A stretch of 64,000 bases of DNA, from assembly GCA_031310005.1 (NCBI GenBank), contig CM062386.1, forward strand, positions 3,162,001-3,226,000, in the 5' to 3' direction. Positions 12,252 to 23,180 of the stretch are shown here, piece after piece. The notes under the pieces were generated by a model. The model was not told the origin of the DNA. It did not search any database and worked only from the letters and a program-made list of their open reading frames with translations. Every line of letters starts with the position of its first letter. Position 1 is the stretch's first letter. The position numbers and the translations under genes are program-made. This stretch comes from Dactylellina haptotyla. Lineage: Eukaryota > Ascomycota > Orbiliomycetes > Orbiliales > Orbiliaceae.

Positions 12252-15200
12252 TCACCCCTCAGCACGTTCTCTCCATAACTCCGCTTTCGAGAAATTCGGC
12301 AACGCGGTTTTCATAGCCGTCTCCAAATCCGCACGAGCCTTCTGCATTGTAGTCTTCGTACTTGAAGCCTCGGCGCCTGCGACGTGTATCCCCGGAGGCG
12401 CTGGCTGGAAGCCCGCAAAGGCATTACCGAACAATCCATTACTTGCCGTTCCGTTATAGATATTACCTGGAGGATTAGCGGCTCCAGAGGCGGGCGTTGG
12501 ACTATCGCCGGCGTTGACAAATTTCTGAGTGGTCGAAAGGATTTCTTCGGAGTTCGCGAGGAAATGGGCGTGGATTACATCCTAAGGATGGCGGGCATTA
12601 GCAAAGTCTTCCATGATGAAGATATAGAGATTGAGTATACTCACATTCCAGAGGCCGTTATATGATAACCACCCATTCATGGCGTGTCGTATGCTGTTGA
12701 TCTGTACGTTCTCATTGTAACTACGCGAAGCGGATGGGTTGGGGCTGTTTTGATAGCCGGGCTCGTTGTAGTATGGTTCTGCGCAGAGGATCATGCCTTG
12801 GATGGAAACGAGGACTTGGAGGAGGGTTGAGGTCTTTGGTTGCCATTGCTCGGAAGCAGAACCGGACCATGTATTCAAGATTGACAGACAAACTGGATGG
12901 GAATAATGTTAGTTCGCTACTCTTATCAGGGCCAGTGAGGGGTAGTTAGACTAACCTTTACCGCATTCATATAAATTAGGGTTAAAGCGGACTGCTCCTC
13001 CACCTGTGGTCTTGAAAGTGACGGTTGGTGGACTGTTTGGATAGTTGGCTGGGATCGTGAAATCGAATTCGTAAAGCCCCAGATGGTAGGGGGAGGAATC
13101 TGGTCCCACAATCATAGCTTTGAACGTATCCGGGACATCTTCTTGGACTCGCACAAAGATACCCGGGGGAAGCGTTGTGGATAGGACTGTGAGTTCCTTG
13201 ATGAGACGTTTCATGCGACCGGGGTTTGGTGCACTGTTGGCTGCGACAGCGGGAATGGCATTATATGTATTATTTTGAATACCGTTACAGTGTGTGCTAA
13301 TAACATCTGGGGAGAATTTATATTGTAGATGGCTAGTCAATGCATCTTTGCATTGTTGTTTAATCTGAGGTGAGACTTCTAGGGGGTTGTAAACTCTGGC
13401 TTGCTGAGGTGAGTAAATGTTGTTAGCGAGCAATGGGTGCGATAGTATATGCGGTGGGAGTGATTCTAGATGAGAATTTTTTTGTCCCATAGGTGGCGGT
13501 CTGGATTGGTCTCGTTTCCGCTTCCAGTCGTCAGCTCGTCTATTCAATTTGATAGCAGTGGAATCCACATCAATACAGAATGACAGAAGTCGGTTTGTTT
13601 CTTCATCATCGTCCATTGTTGTCATGCGGGAAGCGTTACTCATAAAAGCTTGACATTGCTTGACCAGCTTTTCAAATGATTGAATGATTGGCTGCGCGAC
13701 ACCTTCGACGCCTTCGGCCAGGATAAAATCCACGGGCTCGTTTCCAGATACGTTTGCCCGTTGCTTTGCTGAAAGCAGGCCTCTCAATATAGGTGCATCG
13801 GGCAATTTTATGATATGTGCAAGGCCAGGAGATTGCTTCTTTTCATCCAAGGCGCTCACGAGGAGACCCAGAAGAGGCTCATGGTCGGCCAATACCCGAA
13901 GGAGGTTCAAACAGGCAGTATATAGCTCCCAGGCATCTCCAGCATCAATATCCATAATGGAATCGTTTCGTACCAAGCTCCTGATGAGCTCCGGCAGGTA
14001 GCTTACTTTGAACAAAGAAACGAGCAATTGTTCCTTTTCCCCGAGGAGGCAAATCATGGAGTATTCATCTATATCGTCGGTGAGGAGTTTGGCAAGAGAC
14101 CACAAGAGGTCAGCGAGGGCTTTGTTGTCGTCAGATTCCTGGCGCATCTTGGTTGCCGTTTTTGCACCACGCTTATTTGCAATGCCTCCCCGTCCATTCG
14201 TGCTTCCGCTACCATATCCCACACCTGAACCATGCGTAGAGGCTGCACTGAAATCGGGGATACTCAAGGGTTGTGCCGGCACCAGATGATCGGGTACGCT
14301 CGGTTTCCTTTGAGCACTCGGCGTGGGGGTCCCGAATTCTCGCAGCTGCCATCGCGTATCTATACGAGCCAAGATCAAGGCGATAGATACCAAATGCGAG
14401 TGTACGCAGTTGTGAAACAGGACGGCGGAGGGCACCTTCGCGCTTCCGATTTTAGAAGCGCAACCGAGGCAGACTGTCATCTTGCATTCGACACATCTGA
14501 ATGAGCTGACTTTGGCATCTTGATTATATGGAACAGTTGAGGCTTTCCTACGGTCCTCCGCCCTGACAGCTGATATTATACCCGAGAAACCGGAGACGAA
14601 ATTAGGGCATAGTTGGGGATCTGTCGCACGCTTGTTCAAGCAGGATGCGAAGAAATCTTCGACGCGTTTCAGGTCTTCTGGCTTGACTAACGGGACCTTT
14701 CTTGGGACGCTGTTTTCTACCCCTCCTAATATTTGTATAAGATCAGTCAGTAACGAATTATATTCGAAATTCGAAATATAGAACGCCAAGAAGATAATGA
14801 AATGGCCTTACCTGGGCGCACCGCAACAGTGTTGTAACGACCTGGGCCGTAGGCTACCCCTGCCACATTTTGTGGAGATCGCGGCTCATTATTCCGTCCC
14901 ACTGGAAACACGGAATTATACGATGGAACCGTGTTTGTCGGGGAGTAAAAACTATTGTTGGGCTGGGCGAAATTTGACTGATAAGGCTGAGAAGCGGGGG
15001 AAGGCTGTGGTTGTGCTGCCCAATTGTTATTTGGAAACGTTGTCGGCGGCTGGAAATTCCCTTGAGGCTGATACGCGGTACTTGGATAACCTTGAGGATT
15101 CGGCGGTTGGTTGATTTTATAATTATTTCCTTGCCATGGGGCGTATTCAGCTGCCGTTAGGTCCACCACATTATCCGTGAGGTAGCCATTGCCTCCCTGA

Positions 15201-15619
15201 AACGGATTGTTTGGACTATTGTTGACTGTACCATAATTTTGACTTGGATTTGTGAGATCTATGGTGTTTGATGGTGTATACGCCCAGGTATAATTTGGAG
15301 GAGCTGGTGGTTTATGGCCTTGGTATGCACTATCGTCGGATCCTAGGACGATTGGATTATACTGGCTCCCGAGTCTGTAGTTTATTATAGGAGGCTGTAT
15401 TGGATTATTCCTCGTCATAGTTTGCTCAGTGTGCTGCTGGGGATAGTACGGATTGTTGTTTGGAGCTACTGGACTTCCTAGAGGTTGGTTGAAGGGTTGC
15501 TGGAAGAAAGGGTTAGTACCCCTTGCTGGATGCTGTTGGGTTTGGGGTACCAGCGATGAGCGAGGCTGTTCGTAGGCTCCATCGCTCTGGAAGCTGCTAT
15601 ATCCTAGTTGCGAAGACAT
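12252..15619 (-). CDS. Large BIRC6/UBE2O-type E2 ubiquitin-conjugating protein
   Basis: Four exons on the minus strand, 15619-14812, 14725-12956, 12892-12645 and 12581-12252, with introns of 86, 63 and 63 bp; all phases agree, giving 1051 residues. The ATG at 15619 is the first in frame. Residues 1-265 are low-complexity, rich in Asn, Gln, Pro, Tyr and Ser. A cysteine cluster follows at C347, C350, C355 and C358 (a zinc-binding look). The UBC fold runs from about 774, with [27 protein letters not shown] and [16 protein letters not shown]. The active cysteine is C861, directly after an exon junction. [17 protein letters not shown] and [10 protein letters not shown] match the E2 domain of BIRC6 more than that of small E2s. 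Such enzymes pass ubiquitin to substrates and some act as combined E2/E3; that role is inferred here. The C-terminal 110 residues match no domain I know. Confidence 0.9.
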
Positions 15620-17170
15620 CACAGTGATTCTATGGATCTATGGGCACCACTCGGCTCGGGTATGTATCGAGATGGCGATCGTTTAAATGGGCATACGGCG
15701 TCGATCTCGGAAGATACCAAGGATCTCGAGGCATGTGTCGATCTATCTAAACTATGGGTATAATATATGCGATATCTGCTCTTATATACGCGGGTTAGAT
15801 CCGTATGGCCCGATAGTGAAGTTAAGTTGGAGACAGGTATACTCTGCTTGAACCCCTCTAGAGCGCCGGTATTCTAATAAATCTACTCCTAACTCGACGT
15901 AGAACTGTTTGGAAGACGTGATACTCTGCCGAAACTTAATTTCAAACGCAAACACTCAGCCTTCTAACAGGGCGTTTCTGTCGTTAGGAACAGCGGATCT
16001 CAGGTGCGTAGATATCGTATCTAAATTATGACCGAGAGAGTCGTTTGTAGATGCTGAAGGGAGCTTGACGCATCGACGACAAAATCTGGATCCTGATTGT
16101 GGTAGAATCCAACGCTCTCGTTTCTCCTCCTTTAAAGGTTCGAACCTCTTTTAAAGGACCTAAAAAGGGTATGTATAGCTCCGCAACCTCCGCGAAGGAC
16201 CTTAGTGAACGCGCCAGGATCTCAAACAATACTCTTTGGTTGACCTTAAAGGTCAGCCTGTCCCCACGCAGCCTTCTTTCATGCTATCGATGCAGCCTTC
16301 TGCGGACTCCCGTTTTAGCTTGTGGTTGGATTTGATCCAGAAACGCATCGATGCGTTGTCGCTAACCGTCCCAGTCGGGCCAACAGGAGTCATGTTTTCC
16401 ATGGGCTTTGTCCAATTGCTGAATTTCAAATCGTAAAACATAGAAAAGGAAAAGCCTCCTCCCTTGCGAATATCCTGGCGATTGTCTCCTTAAAACTGTG
16501 GGAGAGAGACTCGGATGCAATGCTGAGTTGGAACGGGCAGCCTCGTTCTGCAGATTCGACGTCTCTTCTGGGGGAGGGCCAATGCTTCCGACCTGATACC
16601 GATGTACCCATGTGTTAGGCGCACGATAAGATGCAGAAGCCCCCCAATCCGGAGTCGGATGCACAGGAGGGGCATCCGGCGGCAAACCTCGCATTGGAAT
16701 TGTTGGCCCTTGCCTTTTGAGGTCTAGAAGACCCAGGAATTCTGCATGCAACCTCTCGCCATCGCTGCAGCTTTCATGTTCAGAACTTTCGTTTGCGTTG
16801 AACGTTCCCCACAATCAGCATGACCAGACGCCCCGATTTTGGATGGCCCGATTTTGGATGGCCCTCAAATCCAATTCGAAAATAGCCCTGATCAATCATG
16901 TAAAATAATCAATATCCAATATGTCTTCTTATCTCTTATTTTCGGTAGTGCTAGCGCTTTACTTTGTGGCGTTGGAAAGCTTTAGGTGGATACTGATGGG
17001 GTTGATTGGTTCTTGATAAGCCGTGAGTTTGGAGTCGCCAAAACGAATAAGTAGGAGTTCCAAACACGAGAGCGTAGCTTGGCAAGCATTACATTACCAT
17101 CCCCTCACACATATTTTTTACTACTACAAATATATTATCAAAAAGACAAAAGAAAAAACCAAACAATGGT
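15620..17170. other. Intergenic interval with a possible gene relic
   Basis: Holds the promoter of the E2 gene on the left and the 3' end of the secreted-protein gene on the right. Minus-strand 16362-16814 is open for 150 codons, has no ATG near its beginning and no family signature; it may be a relic or chance. A 15-bp tandem duplication lies at 16833. Confidence 0.5.
16833..16862. repeat. Two-copy 15-bp tandem repeat
   Basis: The unit ccgattttggatggc is present twice, back to back and without mismatch, in non-coding DNA. Confidence 0.9.
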
Positions 17171-18257
17171 TTACGCATACACAACGAGCAAATCAGCATC
17201 CGACGCCCTTACATGACCAGGTAGCAAGCTCCCGTGACTATAACCGTTGCAAATCACGAAGTAAGGATTCGCCCCAGTGCTATCATGCGCAATGACGGAT
17301 TGATAGAAGTAACTGTTTGCATCCTGAGGGTACGCATAACACGTCAGGCGCGGACCAACAATGTCAATGCCGAAAGGGTCGTAATTTGACATGAAACAAT
17401 ATAATGGTACCGGAGATACAAAGTTTGGGGTAAGAAAGTCATCGGCATTACGGGTACCTTGATTGACAGGGACAGAAGCTGGCTGCTCGAATCCAACAGC
17501 CCACAGCGTACGAGGAACGTTAGGTTTGAAGTAAAAAAGTGTTGCCTCGGATTTCGTTGCCGAGAAAATCCACTTTCCGTCCGCGCCCAAGACGGTGAGC
17601 CAGGTCTCGGATATTGTATACTCCAACGGAACAACATTATTGACAAGCTGTAAATAGAAGGGAGTGATGGTTTGTGTGGAAATGACTGTGGACGTGAGGG
17701 ATGCCGTTTGGGTGACCGTGACGGATGGGGTGGGGAGGGTGGTAGCCATGCGGGTCAGTCCGATGCATGAGCAGGCAGACTCGTAGGGGACGCTACCGCT
17801 ACAGGCTGAGGCGTAGGTAGGGATATTAGAAGGTACAGCTGTAACATCGCGCTTCTTCAATACCGATGTGAATGACTCTGCTGGTAACGAGAGCGTGGCA
17901 GTGTGGATGGTAACGGTCGCGATAGTGGTAGAAATCGTCTGCGTGATTGTCCTAAGGGGGGGGATTAGCCCACTTGACCTATTGGAAAGAATATGTAATC
18001 GATTTTAATGGAGATGATATAGAATTCATACACCGTGGCTGGAGTGACTATCGCGAGAAAATAAGAGGAACAATCGGCTGTTACAGGTCGATCGGGAAAA
18101 CCAGATGCTCTAACAGCTGGAAGGTGGAAATTCGCTGTCAGGACGAAATTAAAGCTGGGAGCTGGTGAGATTATAACTAACCTCGGAGACAATTATCAGA
18201 AGCGCATGCGCTCACGTATCCAAGAAAGAGAATGGAAAAAGCGTATATAAATCTCAT
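17171..18257 (-). CDS. Secreted Cys-containing fungal protein of unknown function
   Basis: Three exons on the minus strand, 18257-18182, 18116-18034 and 17938-17171, with introns of 65 and 95 bp, giving 308 residues. The start was found by joining small exons: exon 1 gives MRFIYAFSILFLGYVSA, a good signal peptide, followed by CASDNCLRAV; exon 2 continues with VRASGFPDRPVTADCSSYFL and ...VTPAT; exon 3 opens with TISTTIATVTIHT. The motif C-A-x-D-N-C-x-R-A-V followed by a D-C-S-S-[FY] block and Thr/Val runs is one I associate with a widespread but uncharacterised family of fungal secreted proteins. The second half is a probable beta-rich domain with few cysteines. The last intron uses donor GTGTAT and acceptor CACGCAG; a nearer CTTAG acceptor would put the frame into an early stop. 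The role is unknown; cell wall or extracellular location is inferred. Confidence 0.8.
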
Positions 18258-19555
18258 TTCGCGTGGACAGCTGCGCAGCCGAATACGTAGGCTAAAATAC
18301 TATCATTGGTCGAAAACTATAACTGTCATGCCGCATTGAAGACGATTCTAGGGTCTTCTCTGTATTTAAGTTCACAATTGGACTCTTCAAGAGCCGGGTA
18401 ACTCGGTATGGATATTGCCCTCCGGCCAGCCGCAGGTGGGCCGGAATCAAGCTTTTGCTTGGCCCCTTGGGCACCTGATCCCAACAGGAACGCCATTTTG
18501 AGCTCGCTTGTTAAGATTGGTTTGCGGCCGAACATGAGCTGGCTCCAAGATGTTTTTTTTTGTGCATGAATATTAATTCGCATCATTATAGCAGTGGATA
18601 TAGGATTGACTAATTGGAGAGACTTTTGTATGTTTTGGGGTACAGGTATTTTCACTATTTCCACGTACACCTTGATACAGCTTAGCGGCAGAGTTTGGCT
18701 GATTCTGGCGCTTCTGAATGGTCAAATGAAAGTAATTCTTTTTTTTCTTTCCAAGTATTGCTTTTTTTAAAGACTTTTTGTGGCTTTATCAACCTTGTTT
18801 CTCATACAAAATCCGTCCAAATAGGGGTGCACGTAGAAACAGTGAAAATACCTGTGGGCTGAGGTAGAAGTTATAGTTGAGATACGACTGCCATTTGCCA
18901 TGATCAAAAAACTACAAACCGAAAAGTCTAGCCGGAATCTCATAACCAAATACAATAAGAGTATAGATATATCATTTTAGTTCTGAGAAATAATTTTTGA
19001 ATTCTTATGCTCTTATGTTTACTTTTAGCCCATATCATCAATCTGTAAGTTCCATCAGACCAACTCTATATTCCGATCATATTAATTGTCCTACGAGCTA
19101 TATTAGCCGGCCCCATATTTAAGGAGGAGAAATTGCTCGCTTACGCCCATATCGTTATTCCACGTTGTACAATAATTTCATGCAGTCCTTGCTAGCCTTC
19201 GAATTCCTGGCTCCAAGCTAATAACCCCTTAATTGCTGCTGCTTTGGACCACGAATCATTTCATATCGGCAACTCAAAAATATGCAACATTCTAATTTGC
19301 GTTGTGCACATCTCGCGCAATTGTGGTCAGTGAGGATATCCGGATACCAGTGCATGTGGGGAGGCATTCACGGAGAAACTAAATACTGGGATACCTAATG
19401 AATGGTGGATAGCTCTTAATTTGATTCTTGGACTGATGGTTATAGTAAAACCACTTGACCGAGCAACTTAAATTGGTAATTAAATATAATTTTATTTAAA
19501 TTGCTAAACTAAACTAACAGAAAATTCGTGCTTAGGAGCTTATAAGCCTTACCAA
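18258..19555. other. Intergenic interval
   Basis: Lies between the start of the secreted-protein gene and the stop of the sugar transporter. The minus-strand frame at 18326-18670 is open but has no good start or recognisable domain. The sequence becomes AT-rich toward the right. No other structure seen. Confidence 0.5.
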
Positions 19556-21350
19556 TCACTGAGTGGCAGGGTGTTCATCGTGTTCCACCATAGCCTTCTC
19601 TCCCTTAATCTCAGCGATTTCCCTATCAAGCCTGCTGGTGGTTTGCTTGCTCTGCCACGCCTTCCACCAACTACCAGCGAACACGTCGTCCATCTCCTCC
19701 AAGGTCTTGCCCTTAGTCTCTTCCGCACAGAAAAACATGTGGATCAAAGCAGCACCATTGAACGATGCGAAAATAAAGTACATCTTCCAGTTGATCGATC
19801 GTAGGAGCGGTGGGACGGCGAAAGCTAAAACACAGTTCCAGAACCAGTTGGACATGGTCGAGAGCGACACAGCCTTGGCGCGGACACGCATAGGGAAGAT
19901 TTCAGCCGGATAGGTCCATGAACACGGACCCCATGTGGTCGCGAATGTGGCAACGAAAAGGTACGAGCAAGCGATAACCACACGGGCTTGGGTCTCGTGG
20001 TTGACCATGACCCAAGTCGTTGCAGAGTCTGGGTCGTTGTTGGGCTGACCGTAGACCGCTTGGACGGAACCAGTGATGAACAAGAATGTCATCATGAAGA
20101 ACGAGCCAGCGAGCATCAATGGGCGGCGTCCGACTTTGTCGATGAACAAGATGGCAGGGAGAGTCAAGAGAACGTTAATGACGTATTGAATGGATGCTGG
20201 TAACAATGGATCGGTGACACCGGCTCCCTCGAAGACGTAGACGATATAGTACATCAACACATTCATACCGGTCAACTGAGACCAGGCTTGGATGGCGATT
20301 CCGAGGAAAACTCTCTTGCGAATTTTTGGCGCCATGAGATCTTCCCATGAAGTGGTCTGTTGTTCTCGCTCGTAGCGAATGGCTTCTTCGATCTCGATAT
20401 ACTCGGCGGCAACTTTGGCGTCGTCGACGTTGCCGTTTGCGTGTAGGTCAGCCAGGGTCTGTCTGGCTTCTTCCCAGCGATCCCTGGATGCGAGCCATCG
20501 AGGGGAGTAAGGGCAGAAAAACAGCATAACAAAGCTAGTCATATATTAGCGTTGTGATTCTCATTGTGTCTTAGCCTTAAGGGTAGTGCTTACAGTATAA
20601 CAGCTGGGAATATCTGAACGGCCCATGGGATTCTGAATGCGGATGTGCACTGATCTGGGTTTTTGGCACCGCCACATACGAATGAAGCTCCGTATTGAAT
20701 GAAATATTGGATCAAGATACCCCATGTAATGGCCCATTGCTGGAGAGAGACCACGCGACCACGGATCTCCTTTGGTGCGATTTCAGACTGATAAACTGGA
20801 ACCATGGATGACGCCATACCGACAGAGAAACCGGCGATAATACGGCCAGCAATCAGCATGCCCACATTGATAGATGCGGCTTGAATACTATACGGCAAGT
20901 TAGGATTGGCTCGGACCACACCGTAATAATCACGCAAGGTAAAAGAGCTTACATTGCGCCAAGAGTCCAAATGATACAAGCAATTTGAAGGCAGGTTCTT
21001 CGAGAAAACTTATCGGCGATGAAAGAAGAGCTGGCGGAACCGGCGAACGAGCCAGCAGGCATAGCGCAACTGATACCTCCTTGCTATTATGATTGTTAAA
21101 GAAGTTTAATGTTATTGATCTAGACGAACGGCCGGCCATATGGATGCTACATACCCTATAGCCCAATGGGTTATTGAAATATCTGATATATGCCTGAGTT
21201 CCCAGAACACCAGCCATAGAACTGATATCAAAACCGAACAGTCCGCCTCCAATGGAGGCGATCAAACAGATCGCGTACACTACATGCTGAGTCAGAGCTT
21301 TACTCAAGCGCCAGAGAGAGAATAAACTTACCATTCGTTATCTTCCACAT
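19556..21350 (-). CDS. MFS hexose/sugar transporter
   Basis: Five exons on the minus strand: 21350-21332, 21279-21155, 21083-20953, 20887-20594 and 20534-19556, with introns of 52, 71, 65, 59 and in-frame joins throughout, giving 515 residues. The first coding exon is only 19 nt (MWKITN and one base) and runs straight into the first membrane helix. Sugar-porter signatures are present in order: GGGLFGFDISSM in helix 1, DKFSRR in loop 2-3, GRIIAGFSVGMAS, PVYQSEIAPKEIRGR, PYSPRWLASRDR at the end of the first half, QLTGMNVLMYY in helix 7, DKVGRRPLM and PAEIFPMRVRAKA, then EETKGKTLEEMD after helix 12. The length and motifs match 12-helix plasma-membrane hexose/monosaccharide transporters. Substrate cannot be read from sequence. 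It sits apart from the glycosidases by 5 kb. Confidence 0.94.
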
Positions 21351-23180
21351 CTTTGCGAAATTTTGTAGAATATCGACCCTTTGAAGTTTCTTGTGAAAGT
21401 CAAGACCCCGTCCTGAAGAAAAAATTCTTTACATAAAGGGTCCTGACAGCCGATACTTATAGTGATCTCCGCGCGACGGGAAGCTGTTAAATCCAGCTCC
21501 CTCTTTTGTACGAGCCTCAACCAGGGACCCAAGCTTCAACATATTATATCCATGATTTTGCGCAAACACCCCAGACCATCTTTTCCCGTCGGAACAGTTG
21601 TTCACATGCGACTGTTTATCGAAAAACCCAAAGAATGCAATTTACGAAGTTTCATCACGGCGTAAATCCATACGTACTAGAAAGTGTTGGAGAGCTTAAC
21701 AGTCAAATGTTATGATCGACAGGTTCATGGTAGTATGGGAGAACGAAACGGTGTGATTGCTGCCTGGCACCCAGAAATGCGGGCAAGCTAGCCCAAAACT
21801 GGTTCGGGGGAAGCATCTCCACGGCCATACCTTATTTCTTAATGTAACAATAGTGGGGAAGCATACTACTAAATCGCAGCTTTGGTAGCGAAAAACCTTG
21901 ATAGATTGGTTTTTCTCGTTGCTTTCTGGGGTAGCGACAACGAGGTTTATCCCCACGTCATCAGGTCTTGAGACCTTGTTTGGGAAGCTTGTTTGCAAGC
22001 CACTGCCGATTTAAAAAACAAGCATGCTTTTCGATACGTCGGCATCCTGGTCGCCATCGGAGATATCCTGTTTCTCATTGGCGGGAGTTGTGACCCCGAA
22101 ATAATAAAAGTGAACCTCTTTTTAAAAAGAGTTTGAGGCTTTAAATCTGTTTCGTTTTGTGCCTTTTTGCTTCCGCTCCTCCTGAAGCGAGCGCATGGGC
22201 GTTGATGTCGCGGTATCAAGAGAAAAGCAAGCGTTCCATATCCCGCGACATCACCAGAATTCCGACCCGGTAATTCTCGTGACGACATCCTACCTATATC
22301 TCCTCTGAATTATGCCTTTCCTTCCCGCCGATAATTCTCTTCGCACCTGTAACGCTTTCCCCTTTAGGCCATTTATCCGAACCAAGACGATCATCAAAGG
22401 CTGTTGTGGCTCCCCGGTCATCAGGACGACAGATCACTGAGGATTATTTCCCACCACGTTAATTTTCCCCCGGCGCTATGTCCGAATTCAATTAATCTTT
22501 CCCCGCAAATCGCACGCTCGTGTTTGATGGGATAACTGGGTCCGAAGCCCAGGCAGCGTAGCAGCATATGTCAGATTAGCGGGGCATCCGCCGTCAACTA
22601 CACCGTCCACCGCTTCCACTACAGTACCATTTTTATTTTTTTTCGTTTCAGGTACGCACGCATTTCGGACGAAGTATCATTCGATGGAATATCGAGAGGG
22701 GTTCGAGAAAATCCGGACCAAGGGACATTAAAATACTGCCATACATGGCCTTCAGCAAGTGCGTCGGCGCTTTGCTCGGCTGCAAGATGCCGTACCTGCA
22801 CTTGCTGAGAAAGATTACTTTGTAAGGTCTCGAGACGACATTGCGCACCGACCGTTTTCTCATTGAACTATCGAATATTACAAGAACTATCATGACTGGA
22901 AGAAATTTACATTCGCCATGCTCTTCTCTCTTTTAGAATAGGAATTTCATACCAAAGGGACGAAAATCAATTCGGAGGCACGGTTGGTCATTCGTGATCA
23001 AATTCGTGGAAGGGATTCGAAATGGCAACAATATGAGACAAACATTACCGAGGCAAACGCGGGACAAACGCTCAAACACTCCTGGACAACAAACATCTGC
23101 AACGTGAGGAACCAAGAGAAGACAATCCTGAGTGTAGCTATCATATTAAAATCTCTTAACATTAATTGACAATATAAAAT
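21351..23180. other. Gene-free interval
   Basis: Nearly 1.8 kb without a supportable gene. It includes the promoter of the sugar transporter on the left and the 3' end of the DUF2235 gene on the right. Several minus-strand frames of 60-113 codons have no family features. Confidence 0.5.

Noticed and set aside
16362-16814. 150-codon minus-strand open frame
   Set aside because: It starts at TTG, lacks an early ATG, and shows no domain. It could be a relic, but the evidence is too weak to annotate.
18326-18670. Minus-strand frame ending in YREDPRIVFNAA
   Set aside because: No usable start and no splice partner found; it lies in the upstream region of the secreted-protein gene.
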